In this document: positions 46,500 through 55,144 of the stretch, one piece after another
Layout: each line of letters starts with the position of its first letter
Position numbering within the stretch: position 1 is the first letter of the stretch
Assembly: GCA_002163135.1 (NCBI GenBank)
Contig: MAAN01000034.1
Location: 47,394-111,393, forward strand
Reading direction: 5' to 3'
Origin: Alphaproteobacteria bacterium 46_93_T64
GTDB lineage: Bacteria; Pseudomonadota; Alphaproteobacteria; Sneathiellales; Sneathiellaceae
Length of the DNA: 64,000 nt
The notes under the pieces: model-generated
Database searches by the model: none
What the model saw: only the letters and a program-made list of their open reading frames with translations
What the model was told of the DNA's origin: nothing
Translations under genes and position numbers: made by a program

Positions 46500-47063
46500 T
46501 TATGAACGGTTTAGGAATTTATCCATATTCGTTGCATATTGGGAACCGAATGGTTCCATCATTGCTTTTGAGGCGTCAACCAGCATGGCGTTCAACTTGC
46601 TTGTCTCGCTAATGAATGTTTCCACAGAAGTGCGCGCATATTGAGACTGCAATTCAAATGCTTTTTGCGCATCGTCAGCTTCAATAACAGAGCGTGTGGC
46701 TGTGAAATATGCGTTTACACTTTCAGATCCAAAATCGATGATTTCTGAACCAATTTTTTCACTTTTTTCAGCAACTTCGTTTCCAACTTTGATGAAAGAC
46801 TCTGCGCCTTCCTTATCGTACATTGGAGCATCACCAAGTGATTGCGTTGCTTTCTCTACTTGAGACTTTCCGTCTTTCAGAGCTTTGACATATGTTGATT
46901 TAAACGCTTCAGTGCTTGTTTTAAAAGCATTCTCAGCAACCTCTGCGCCAGAAACAAAGGCATCCTGCAGGGTCTTGCGATTAGCTGTAAACAGTACTTC
47001 GAATTCTTTTGCGACGTTGGCTGTTTCCTGTGTCGTCTTGGTCTTTGCAGTTGTGTTGGCCAT
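46500..47063 (-). CDS. phasin family protein
   Basis: 187 residues, fully helical, with an amphipathic Phasin_2-type stretch (QSQYARTSVETFISETSKLNAM near 140-162). Phasins coat polyhydroxyalkanoate granules, which implies that the host stores PHA. ATG 47063 begins MANTTAKTKTT. Transcribed alone; the upstream region carries TGC/GCA-rich inverted repeats suggestive of PhaR control. Confidence 0.88.
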   Translation of the reverse strand: MANTTAKTKTTQETANVAKEFEVLFTANRKTLQDAFVSGAEVAENAFKTSTEAFKSTYVKALKDGKSQVEKATQSLGDAPMYDKEGAESFIKVGNEVAEKSEKIGSEIIDFGSESVNAYFTATRSVIEADDAQKAFELQSQYARTSVETFISETSKLNAMLVDASKAMMEPFGSQYATNMDKFLNRS

Positions 47064-47486
47064 TGGCGAACCTCATGAATAGTATTCCAAAATAATGCTG
47101 CACCGCAACAATATATCGGAATATATGCGAAAATTCTACTTTGTCAACAAAAATTGTGCACTGCACAAAATCATATAAAAAATTTCTAACTAATTGTAAA
47201 ATATACGATTATCAGTGAAATTTGATTCAATAGTCTAATAATATTTTGCAGCGCATGCATGATTTTTTTCCACATATTCACTAAATGAAACTCCTATGAC
47301 AAACAAACAACCAGCTATTAGTCACACTAAATTAACAACATCACCTTATTCTAATGGAATAAAGCAAGTGTAACCTCACCTGCTTTTATTTTTTTATAGT
47401 GAAATCAAAGAAATCTTCGAATTTGGTGGACATGATTCGAAGGTTTTTTTACACTCCGGGCTTAATCTGTTCGTCACATATGGCCT
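47064..47486. other. divergent promoter region of phasin and dacC
   Basis: 423 bases, AT-rich, with no coding sequence I trust. It contains three TGC/GCA-rich elements, near 47095-47109, 47154-47168 and 47247-47258, and should hold both promoters. Confidence 0.6.
47154..47168. promoter_or_regulatory. TTGTGCA/TGCACAA inverted repeat, candidate PhaR operator
   Basis: TTGTGCACTGCACAA is an exact seven-base inverted repeat around one base, about 90 bases upstream of the phasin start. PHA repressors (PhaR) are known to recognise TGC-N-GCA type sites near phasin genes. Two related, less perfect elements flank it. Confidence 0.5.
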
Positions 47487-48836
47487 TTGACTTACGTTTT
47501 ACGTTTTGGATTGAGTAATGTCGTGGATAATACATTGAAAACTAACCACATTTTGAACGACAGCGCTAAAGCTCAATTAGAAGCTGAACGCCCTTCTTTT
47601 TGGCGTCACGGTATTTTTGCCATCCTTTTTATGACAACTCTTTTAGTATCCTCGTTAGATTCTAGTGAAAGCCTCGCTCGATACGCTTCATTGGTGATGG
47701 ATAGTCGAACCGGACAAATCCTTTCTTCTAGAAATGCGGACACAAAACTCTATCCCGCATCACTTACGAAAATCATGACCCTTTACATGACATTTGATGC
47801 ACTGAGTAAGGGGCAACTCACATTAGGGAAAAGGCTACGGGTTTCCGCGAGAGCCGCAGGACAAACCCCAACAAAACTCGGACTGAAAAAAGGAAGCACT
47901 ATAACGGTTAAAGACGCGATGTTTGGCCTAATTACCAAATCAGCAAACGACGCGGCAACTGTTCTTGCCGAAGCCATGGCACCAACCGAAGCCGCTTTTG
48001 CTCGTAAAATGACTGAGCGCGCCCGTAAACTCGGCATGAGCCGGACAAGCTTTCGAAATGCTAGCGGGCTACCTAACAGACGTCAAAAAAGCACAGCACG
48101 CGACATGGCCTTACTTGGCGCTGCTATGATCCATGATTTTCCACAATTTTATAGTTACATGGCGATGCAAAGCTTTAAGTACAAAGGCAAGTCATACAAG
48201 AACCACAACAACTTGCTCGGCAAGTATACCGGAGCAGATGGCATAAAAACCGGATACATCCGGGCTTCAGGTTTCAATCTGGTGGCATCAGCAAAACGTG
48301 GCGACAACCGCCTTATCGGTGTTGTCTTTGGCGGCCAATCGGCTAAAAGCCGCGATAGACATATGAAGAAACTACTCGATACTGGTTTCGATAGAATGGA
48401 CAAAATACGGCCATTCTCAATACCACGTCCGACACACAAGCCTAAGAAAATTGCTCTTGGAACTGGACATATAGGCGCAACCGCCCCTCAAACCGCCTCC
48501 GCAACTATCGCAGTCCAACCAACAGCTCCCGCCCTTTTAAGCCCAGTCCGTTCAGGAAATTCTAATTGGGGCATTCAAGTTGGTGCTTTTTCACGAGCTG
48601 GAAAAGCGAGGGATCAATTAAACCTCGCAGCAAGTCGTTCCAACGGACTAATGGATGGACGCAGTTACAATATTTATAAAGTTACAAAAAAGGGTACGCC
48701 AATTTATCGTGCTCAAATGCTTGGCTTTAGCGAAAGACAAGCCCGTGCCCTTTGCCGCAATTTGCAAAAGCAATCTGTTACCTGCTTTATCGTAACACCG
48801 AAAACAGGCAATCTATTACGTGTCGCTCAGAATTAA
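47487..48836 (+). CDS. D-alanyl-D-alanine carboxypeptidase with SPOR domain
   Basis: 449 residues as drawn. A penicillin-binding protein of the DacA/DacC type that trims peptidoglycan stem peptides. Catalytic motifs: S92-L-T-K95, S152-A-N154 and K254-T-G256. A hydrophobic segment at about 41-56 serves as signal or anchor, and a Pro/Ala-rich linker leads to a C-terminal SPOR domain (WGIQVGAFSRAGKA to CFIVTPK) that binds denuded glycan at the septum. The start is uncertain: TTG 47487 has no clear ribosome binding site and a downstream GTG at 47523 is possible. Confidence 0.9.
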   Translation: MTYVLRFGLSNVVDNTLKTNHILNDSAKAQLEAERPSFWRHGIFAILFMTTLLVSSLDSSESLARYASLVMDSRTGQILSSRNADTKLYPASLTKIMTLYMTFDALSKGQLTLGKRLRVSARAAGQTPTKLGLKKGSTITVKDAMFGLITKSANDAATVLAEAMAPTEAAFARKMTERARKLGMSRTSFRNASGLPNRRQKSTARDMALLGAAMIHDFPQFYSYMAMQSFKYKGKSYKNHNNLLGKYTGADGIKTGYIRASGFNLVASAKRGDNRLIGVVFGGQSAKSRDRHMKKLLDTGFDRMDKIRPFSIPRPTHKPKKIALGTGHIGATAPQTASATIAVQPTAPALLSPVRSGNSNWGIQVGAFSRAGKARDQLNLAASRSNGLMDGRSYNIYKVTKKGTPIYRAQMLGFSERQARALCRNLQKQSVTCFIVTPKTGNLLRVAQN

Positions 48837-48844
48837 TTCTGAGC
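48825..48844. terminator. 20-bp perfect palindrome at convergent gene ends
   Basis: GCTCAGAATTAATTCTGAGC contains the dacC stop codon and ends two bases before the stop codon of the convergent metallo-hydrolase. It can form an eight-base stem with a TTAA loop on either strand, but lacks a T run, so a terminator role is only tentative. Confidence 0.45.
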
Positions 48845-48846
48845 CG

Positions 48847-49707
48847 TTACAAAGCGTTTAATGGGATCTTCAAATAAGATACCCCGTTATCATCTACATC
48901 CGGGAATGCTCCCGCCCTCATGTTGACCTGTACTGAAGGTAAAATAAGCACGGGCATGTCTAATTCCTTATCCCGGCCACTTCTCATCTCAACAAATTGA
49001 GCCTCACTCACATCTTCATTAATGTGAATATTGGATTTTCGCTGTTCAGCGACTGTCGTTTCCCAACAATAGTCTCTTCCACCAGGCGCATAATCATGAC
49101 ACATAAAGAGACGCGTCTCATCTGGTCTCGATAGGATCCCTCTAATGGAATTATAAAGCTCTGCCGCATCGCCGCCCGGAAAATCACAACGCGCTGTCCC
49201 AAAATCCGGCATAAACAAAGTATCACCAACGAAAATCGCATCCTCAACAACATAGCTCAAACATGCGGGTGTATGGCCTGGCGTATAAAGTGTTTCAATT
49301 TTCAGATCACCACATTCAAGGACGTCCCCGTCTTTGAGTAATCTACCGAATTGAGACCCGTCTGTCGCCATGGCATCACCAGTATTAAACACACCTTTAA
49401 AAACTTTCTGGACTGCGGCCACATTGTCGCCAATACAAACTACACCTCCCAATTTCTCCTGCAGATACGGTGCCGCGGTTAAATGGTCTGCGTGAACATG
49501 AGTTTCCAATATCCAAACAAGTTCACTTCTATTCTCTTCAATATAAGCTATAATTTCATCAGCAGCTGCCGTAGATGTCCGGCCGGACTTGGCATCGAAA
49601 TCCAATACGCTATCAATAATCAAGCATTTTTGTGTCTGTGGATCCGTAACCAGATAAGTCACGGTGAATGTCGGCTTGTGAAAGAAGGCCTTAATTTCTG
49701 GTTTCAT
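48847..49707 (-). CDS. blh: Blh-type metallo-beta-lactamase-fold persulfide dioxygenase
   Basis: 286 residues from ATG 49707, with GAGGG five bases upstream. The metal motif THVHADHL gives H70-H72-D74-H75, and GHTPACLSYVV, GDTLF and CHDYAP follow. The opening MKPEIKAFFHKPTFTVTYLV is characteristic of Blh, an ETHE1-like dioxygenase that oxidises glutathione persulfide to sulfite. Divergent from a BigR-type regulator, the classical arrangement in Agrobacterium and Xylella. Confidence 0.9.
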   Translation of the reverse strand: MKPEIKAFFHKPTFTVTYLVTDPQTQKCLIIDSVLDFDAKSGRTSTAAADEIIAYIEENRSELVWILETHVHADHLTAAPYLQEKLGGVVCIGDNVAAVQKVFKGVFNTGDAMATDGSQFGRLLKDGDVLECGDLKIETLYTPGHTPACLSYVVEDAIFVGDTLFMPDFGTARCDFPGGDAAELYNSIRGILSRPDETRLFMCHDYAPGGRDYCWETTVAEQRKSNIHINEDVSEAQFVEMRSGRDKELDMPVLILPSVQVNMRAGAFPDVDDNGVSYLKIPLNAL

Positions 49708-49744
49708 TTGCACCCTCGCAGTTTACGTGAACTCACATTTTAAC

Positions 49745-49773
49745 TTGACTATATATCTGTATATATGTAGATA
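49745..49773 (+). promoter_or_regulatory. bigR promoter with overlapping AT-rich dyad (BigR box)
   Basis: TTGACT (49745-49750) and TAGATA (49768-49773) at an ideal 17-base spacing. The spacer holds an AT-rich imperfect dyad (TATCTGTATATATGTAGATA), the kind of site BigR/YgaV repressors bind, so BigR would block its own operon and probably the divergent blh gene. Confidence 0.6.
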
Positions 49774-49780
49774 CGCAATT

Positions 49781-50080
49781 ATGAATATTGAAGATATGAA
49801 AAAATCGGCATCTCGGGCCAGTACCCTCATGAAGGCTTTGTCTAGTGAAACGCGCATGATGCTTCTTTGTCAATTGGCGGATCAGGAACGCTCTGTCAAC
49901 GAACTCGCTGAGGCGTTGGAATTACGTGCGTCCTCTATCTCCCAGCAGTTAGCACTATTACGTAAAGATGGTTTAGTTACTACCCGACGGCAAGGGCAGA
50001 CAATCTTCTATTCTCTGCAGGGGAAAGAAGCAAAAAGTGTAATCGCCGTCCTTTATGAACTTTATTGCAAGGACGCGTGA
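49781..50080 (+). CDS. bigR: BigR-type ArsR family persulfide-sensing repressor
   Basis: 99 residues from ATG 49781; the frame opens 18 codons earlier, within the promoter. Winged-helix regulator with RSVNELAEALELRASSISQQLALLRKDGLV as recognition region. Two cysteines, C30 (MLLCQLAD) and C96 (LYELYCKDA), are 66 residues apart, exactly the spacing of the redox pair C42/C108 in Xylella BigR that forms a disulfide or polysulfide bridge under sulfide stress. Lies four bases before the SulP gene. Confidence 0.9.
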   Translation: MNIEDMKKSASRASTLMKALSSETRMMLLCQLADQERSVNELAEALELRASSISQQLALLRKDGLVTTRRQGQTIFYSLQGKEAKSVIAVLYELYCKDA

Positions 50081-50084
50081 TTAA

Positions 50085-51845
50085 ATGAAACTTTCAATCA
50101 CGCGTATGTTGCCCGCATTAGAATGGATGCAAGGATATCAACGTACTACGTTCAGTGGTGACCTCACTGCAGGTATCATCACTGCAATTCTCCTTATCCC
50201 ACAAGCAATGGCGTATTCAGCTCTCGCTGGCTTGCCCCCTGAAATTGGCCTGTACGCCAGTATTGCACCGCCAATACTATACGCATTTTTCGGGAGTAGC
50301 CGCACGCTTGCGGTGGGCCCTGTGGCTGTTGCGTCTCTAATGGTAGCGCACGCGTTGTCTACATTAGCTCTACAGGGAAGTTCTGAATACATCGCAGCGG
50401 CGCTCGTACTCTCATTAATGATCGGGATCTGTTTTTTAGTTATTGCGGCATTGCGGCTGGGGTTTTTAACAGAATTTTTAAGCCATCCTGTAATGTCCGG
50501 CTTCACAAGCGCAGCAGCCCTAATGATTGCTTTTAGCCAATTGACCCCTTTCGCAGGTTTCGAGACAAAACTCTTATTCACAGATTTTCTATCCTCTCAT
50601 TTTCTGAATGATGTATGGAACCGCATTAACGGAACGACGTTCCTGATTGGTATCATCAGCATCACTCTCCTTTATCTCGCACGTAAGTTCTTGGGCGTAA
50701 TATTGGAAAAAATCTCTTTTCTGGCTCCACTTTCAGCGGGCCTTTCCAAAACAGGTCCTCTGTTAGTTTTGATCCTTATGACGAGCATCGTTATGACACT
50801 CGATCTTGACCAAACTTCTGCGGTCAGTGTCATTGGTTTAATCCCAGAGGGGATACCCGCATTTCACGCTCCGGATTTCAATTGGGAAATCATAGAGGAA
50901 CTCGCACCTTCAGCCCTCCTCATTACAATGATCAGTTATGTGGAAAGCGTTGCGATAGCAAAAGTACTTGCCAGCAAACGCCGCCAAAAGCTTGATGTTA
51001 ATCAAGAAGCATGGGGCTTAGGATTTGCAAATCTTGGATCCGGCCTTACTGGTGGGAGTCCTGTATGCGGAGGATTTAGTCGCTCGGTTGTAAATTTTTC
51101 TGCTGGGGCAAATACCCAGCTGGCAGCGATCATTACCGCTTGCTTGATCGGCTTGACGTTGGCGTTCTTTACGCCACTTTTCTACTATGTTCCAAAAGCC
51201 GTTCTCGCGGCCATTATTTTGGTCGCCATTCTGGACCTGGTGGATGTAAAAGGTTTCATAAAGAACCTTAAATACGACAGAGCGGACGGCATATCGGAGA
51301 GTGTAACTTTTGTTGCCGTTCTAGCTCTCGGTATTGAAAAAGGCCTAACAATCGGAATATTGATGTCACTGGGCTTACATTTTTGGCGCAGCAGTAGGCC
51401 CCATATCGCGATTGTTGGGCAGGTTGGAGACACCGAGCATTTTCGCAATATTCTGCGTCATAAAGTGAAGACCTATCCTCATCTGCTAGCACTTCGCATT
51501 GACGAGAGTTTGTTCTTTGCTAATGCCTCTTACCTTGAGAACTTTGTTTTGAACGAAGTGGCTGAAAACTCAGAGATTACAGACATTCTGTTCATTTGCA
51601 GTGCCGTAAACGCCATTGATGGCAGCGCATTACATACTCTTGAAATGCTACACGATGAACTACGCGACGCAAATGTTGAGCTTCATTTCGCTGAGGTGAA
51701 AGGTCCCGTTATGGACCGTCTTAAAGAAAGCAAGTTTTTCAAAACACATCAAGAGGACCGCGTATTCCTTAGTACTTTTGATGCGTTCAAACATTTATCA
51801 AAAAAGGGTAATCCCCTGTTAATTGATCCTGAGTGGAGTATTTAA
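50085..51845 (+). CDS. SulP family anion transporter
   Basis: 586 residues: a membrane domain of about 12-14 helices beginning with GDLTAGIITAILLIPQAMAYSALAG, and a C-terminal STAS domain from about residue 460. SulP proteins carry sulfate, bicarbonate or other anions. In this operon with BigR, Blh and YeeE/YedE proteins, export of sulfite or sulfate produced by persulfide oxidation, or sulfate exchange, is the likely role (inference). Confidence 0.88.
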   Translation: MKLSITRMLPALEWMQGYQRTTFSGDLTAGIITAILLIPQAMAYSALAGLPPEIGLYASIAPPILYAFFGSSRTLAVGPVAVASLMVAHALSTLALQGSSEYIAAALVLSLMIGICFLVIAALRLGFLTEFLSHPVMSGFTSAAALMIAFSQLTPFAGFETKLLFTDFLSSHFLNDVWNRINGTTFLIGIISITLLYLARKFLGVILEKISFLAPLSAGLSKTGPLLVLILMTSIVMTLDLDQTSAVSVIGLIPEGIPAFHAPDFNWEIIEELAPSALLITMISYVESVAIAKVLASKRRQKLDVNQEAWGLGFANLGSGLTGGSPVCGGFSRSVVNFSAGANTQLAAIITACLIGLTLAFFTPLFYYVPKAVLAAIILVAILDLVDVKGFIKNLKYDRADGISESVTFVAVLALGIEKGLTIGILMSLGLHFWRSSRPHIAIVGQVGDTEHFRNILRHKVKTYPHLLALRIDESLFFANASYLENFVLNEVAENSEITDILFICSAVNAIDGSALHTLEMLHDELRDANVELHFAEVKGPVMDRLKESKFFKTHQEDRVFLSTFDAFKHLSKKGNPLLIDPEWSI

Positions 51846-52289
51846 ATGGAAAATTTCACACCTTATCTTTCTTTGGCTGGAGGCCTCATCTTAGGTGTCT
51901 CCGCAACAATAATGCTCGCAGGTGGCCGCATTGCTGGTGTCAGCGGCATTATTGGTGGCCTAATACCGCCTTCGGTACCTGAAAAAAAATGGCGACTATT
52001 GTTCTTACTTGGCCTCATAGGTGGCGCTGCGCTTTTCCCCTTAATGGGAAGCGACATTGCTTACATCAATATCAACCCTTATGGCCTGACAGATGAACTT
52101 CATTATGCAGCGCTTATTGTTGGCGGCCTACTCGTCGGACTTGGAACAAGTATTGGATCGGGTTGCACTAGTGGTCACGGGATCTGTGGTCTTGGCCGAT
52201 TGTCCACACGGGCACTAACTGCAACGCTGACATTCATGGCTGTTGCTGTCGTAACCGTTTTCGTAATTCGCCTTGCCACAGGAGCCTAA
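51846..52289 (+). CDS. YeeE/YedE family protein, N-terminal half (PmpA-like)
   Basis: 147 residues and four hydrophobic helices. The hallmark GSGCTSGHGICGLGRLS is present with its cysteines. Full-length YeeE/YedE (TsuA) proteins import thiosulfate; in many proteobacteria the two halves are separate genes, as here. The ATG follows the SulP stop directly with no gap. Confidence 0.9.
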   Translation: MENFTPYLSLAGGLILGVSATIMLAGGRIAGVSGIIGGLIPPSVPEKKWRLLFLLGLIGGAALFPLMGSDIAYININPYGLTDELHYAALIVGGLLVGLGTSIGSGCTSGHGICGLGRLSTRALTATLTFMAVAVVTVFVIRLATGA

Positions 52290-52294
52290 CTCAC

Positions 52295-52714
52295 ATGTTT
52301 AATGTAATTTCTACAATCGCAGGTATCGTATTTGGCTTCGGACTGGCTCTTTCAGGAATGCTAAGCCCTGGTAAGGTTGTTGGTTTCCTCGATATCACTG
52401 GCAACTGGGATCCAAGTCTTGCATTCGTTATGGGCGGCGGCGTTGCTGTCACAGTCGTTACATTTCATTTTTTATTGAAACGTCCGCATCCGCTTTTTGG
52501 TGACCGCTTTCATCTGCCAACGGCTTCAGATATTGATCGCCGCTTGATCGTCGGCGCGGCCTTATTTGGTGTTGGCTGGGCAATTGGCGGATTATGCCCC
52601 GGACCAGCCATAAGCTCAATTGCCTATGCCAGTCCGAAAATAGCTGTTTTTGTGGTCGCAATGGTTGCGGGCATTCTCATAGCAAAGAAAGCGTTCCCTG
52701 CGTCAAACAGCTAA
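52295..52714 (+). CDS. YeeE/YedE family protein, C-terminal half (PmpB-like)
   Basis: 139 residues and four helices, with GLALSGMLSPGKVVGFLDITGNWDPSLA and the cysteine motif GGLCPGPAI. Companion of the preceding half and five bases after it. Its end overlaps the convergent psuG gene by 12 bases. Confidence 0.9.
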   Translation: MFNVISTIAGIVFGFGLALSGMLSPGKVVGFLDITGNWDPSLAFVMGGGVAVTVVTFHFLLKRPHPLFGDRFHLPTASDIDRRLIVGAALFGVGWAIGGLCPGPAISSIAYASPKIAVFVVAMVAGILIAKKAFPASNS

Positions 52715-53611
52715 GCTTGCCGCAAGTTGTGCAGCGACACGACCATTATTAAGGGCGAGTGACAGATTAACTTCACTCGTCTTTCCATCGGACAGTCTGT
52801 TCAGCGCCCCGAGTATGTAAGGTGTCAAACCTGCGCCTTTTATGCCTGCCTTGACAGCCTCTGCACTAGCTGCAGCAACAAGAACTTCTACCTCCTCATT
52901 GCTCATGGCGTATTCTTCTGGCACAGGGTTACAAACCAACATGCCCGAAGTCAGGCCTAATTTAAAATGTCCATCAACGATAGATGCTAGGCTTGCCATA
53001 TCATCAACAGAGGCGGGAAGCGAAAGCCCACTTGAGCGACTATGAAAGGCTGGAAAATCTTTTGTTTTATACCCAACGACGGGAACACTATAACTTTCCA
53101 GAACCTCAAGAGTAGCCGGCAAATCAAGAATGGATTTCGCACCAGCTGCAACCACAACAACCGGCGTGCGGGAGAGTTCCAGCAAGTCTGCAGAAACGTC
53201 AAAACCACCTGCGCCTTCTTCAGCTTTATGAACGCCGCCAATGCCACCTGTTGCGAAAACTTTGATACCGGCTTTGGCCGCAACGAATGCAGTGGACGCA
53301 ACAGTCGTCGCTCCCGTCTTTCCAGTCGCGGTAATGACAGGTAAATCCCTAACTGAACATTTAGCGACGTCACTCGATTTAGCCAAATGCAATAATTCGT
53401 CTTTTGACAGTCCGCATTTAATACGCCCAGCAATGATTGCTATTGTGGCAGGCTCGGCACCTTGAGCCCTGATAACGGCTTCCATTTCTTCAGCCAGTTC
53501 CACATTTTTCGGATAAGGAAACCCATGACTTATAATCGTAGACTCCAAAGCGACTACTGGCTTTCCCGCTTTCAACGCTGCTGCCACTTCGCTGGAATAA
53601 TCGATATTCAT
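52703..53611 (-). CDS. psuG: pseudouridine-5'-phosphate glycosidase
   Basis: 302 residues, full length. Splits pseudouridine-5'-phosphate into uracil and ribose-5-phosphate. E23 in ALESTIISHGFPYP and K84 in AKCSVRDLP correspond to the catalytic pair of E. coli YeiN; GKTGATTVASTAFVA, ATGGIGGVH and the closing NGRVAAQLA are also typical. AAGGA precedes ATG 53611. No psuK-like kinase is adjacent, so pseudouridine would have to be phosphorylated by a distant enzyme. Confidence 0.95.
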   Translation of the reverse strand: MNIDYSSEVAAALKAGKPVVALESTIISHGFPYPKNVELAEEMEAVIRAQGAEPATIAIIAGRIKCGLSKDELLHLAKSSDVAKCSVRDLPVITATGKTGATTVASTAFVAAKAGIKVFATGGIGGVHKAEEGAGGFDVSADLLELSRTPVVVVAAGAKSILDLPATLEVLESYSVPVVGYKTKDFPAFHSRSSGLSLPASVDDMASLASIVDGHFKLGLTSGMLVCNPVPEEYAMSNEEVEVLVAAASAEAVKAGIKGAGLTPYILGALNRLSDGKTSEVNLSLALNNGRVAAQLAASLAV

Positions 53612-53777
53612 GTTTAGTCCTTTATTTAAAATATGTTTACCTTAACAATAGAAAGAACAGCCCCTACCCCTTCACCTCTTATATATCAAGAAAAACCTTT
53701 TCTTTTCGTTGCCTTCCGGCCGTATATTTGGCTACTCTTCAAAAAACATTAAAGAATAAAAAAGAACAGGAACAAAA

Positions 53778-54545
53778 ATGACCTCATCTAATAAAGTTGC
53801 CATTGTTACGGGATCGGCAACGGGAACAGGTGCCGCAATTGCTTTGGCGTTGGCGACTAAAGGCTACAACGTAGTTGTCAATTACACGAAGAGCTTTGAT
53901 GAAGCAAAAAAAACCGCCAAACAGGTTGAAGCCGCTGGTACAGAGGCAATCTTGTTCCAGGGAGATGTTTCAAACGATGAAGACTGCCGCGCAATGGCAG
54001 CCGCAGCTGTAGATAAATGGGGCCGCATCGACGCTTTGGTCAACAATGCGGGGCGTACAAAGTTTGTTGAACATCATGATCTGGAAGGTTTGAGTGCAGA
54101 TGACTTTCAATCCATCTATGCAGTCAATACTATCGGTCCCTTTCAAATGTGCCGTGCCTGCGCCCCTCACCTGAAAGCATCAGGCAAAGGACGTATCGTC
54201 ATGATTTCATCTGTTGCCGGTACGCATGGGCACGGATCGTCTCTTGCTTATGTCGCTTCTAAAGGCGGATTGAACTCCATGACGAAGGCACTCGCGAGGT
54301 CCATGGGCCCAGAGATAACAGTAAACGCCATTTGTCCCGGAATGATCGAAACGCGTTGGTTACGCGAAGGGTGGGGTGATGAAAATTATGATCGCAACAA
54401 ACACGCGATGACGAAGAGGGTTCCACTTGCAAAAATCTGTCAACCAGAAGACATAGCAGATGCCGTTATGTGTTTTGTGGAAGGGACAAGCCTGATTACA
54501 GGTGAGATCTTAGTGGTAGATGGTGGGATGCACCTTGTAAGCTAA
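53778..54545 (+). CDS. SDR-family oxidoreductase
   Basis: 255 residues, a classical short-chain dehydrogenase: cofactor motif VTGSATGTGAAIA, NNAG, the catalytic serine in VMISSVAG and YVASKGG (Tyr and Lys). The C-terminal VDGGMHLVS is standard. NADP versus NAD and the substrate are not readable. Single gene, followed by an unusually long hairpin. Confidence 0.9.
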   Translation: MTSSNKVAIVTGSATGTGAAIALALATKGYNVVVNYTKSFDEAKKTAKQVEAAGTEAILFQGDVSNDEDCRAMAAAAVDKWGRIDALVNNAGRTKFVEHHDLEGLSADDFQSIYAVNTIGPFQMCRACAPHLKASGKGRIVMISSVAGTHGHGSSLAYVASKGGLNSMTKALARSMGPEITVNAICPGMIETRWLREGWGDENYDRNKHAMTKRVPLAKICQPEDIADAVMCFVEGTSLITGEILVVDGGMHLVS

Positions 54546-54609
54546 AGCAACTAAAAGGTTGTAAAGTTCACATGCACTGGTTGAACTTTACAACCTTTTA
54601 ATAGTTGCT
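54546..54609. repeat. 64-base long inverted repeat / hairpin
   Basis: The 18-base arm AAAAGGTTGTAAAGTTCA (54553-54570) has an exact reverse complement at 54582-54599, with an eleven-base loop. An outer seven-base pair AGCAACT/AGTTGCT continues the stem after a three-base bulge, giving 25 paired bases. It begins right after the SDR stop. It may act as a terminator, though the T run after it is short. Confidence 0.85.
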
Positions 54610-54730
54610 ATTGTAACATTTCTTTTCGCTTCAACCACTTATGTTGAATATTTCACAATCAACATAATAAATATCGAGACTTGTAGGAGAGTATTTACCC
54701 CCGAAGCTTCATTCAATACGGGACACTTTA

Positions 54731-55135
54731 ATGACAAAAAAAAATGACTCTGAAAATGTAGTAAATGGCGAAACACCCAAACGACTTTTGGTTGTTGATG
54801 ATGAACGTGCCTTTGGTGAGTATGTAAAAGAAGTTGCCGTTGATTTGGGATATGATGTTGTACTGACAGATAAAGCCACAGATTTTATGTCTTCCTATAT
54901 AGCAGCCCAGCCAACTAACATTGTCTTGGATATGGTTATGCCCGAAATCGACGGTGTTGAGCTGATCAGCTGGCTTGCACTGCAGCGCTGCACAGCAAAG
55001 ATCATTATCGTTACTGGATACAATCCGCGCTATATTGAATTGGCAGAAGATCTCGGCGGGGCAAAAGGCTTACCAGATATTGTAAGTCTGACCAAACCCG
55101 TTGCTTTGAGAGATTTAAGGAACGCACTTTCCTGA
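54731..55135 (+). CDS. single-domain response regulator
   Basis: 134 residues, receiver domain only: acidic pair D23-D24, phospho-acceptor D67 (IVLDMVMPEIDG), TGYN and the LTKPV lysine. No output domain and no kinase beside it. It leads a run of four plus-strand genes with gaps of nine to eleven bases, so it may steer an activity of its neighbours by protein contact. Confidence 0.88.
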   Translation: MTKKNDSENVVNGETPKRLLVVDDERAFGEYVKEVAVDLGYDVVLTDKATDFMSSYIAAQPTNIVLDMVMPEIDGVELISWLALQRCTAKIIIVTGYNPRYIELAEDLGGAKGLPDIVSLTKPVALRDLRNALS

Positions 55136-55144
55136 AAGGAAAAA

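Noticed and set aside
46327..46644. 105-codon plus-strand open frame over the phasin terminator
   Set aside because: It is antisense to the phasin gene and its terminator and has no family signature.
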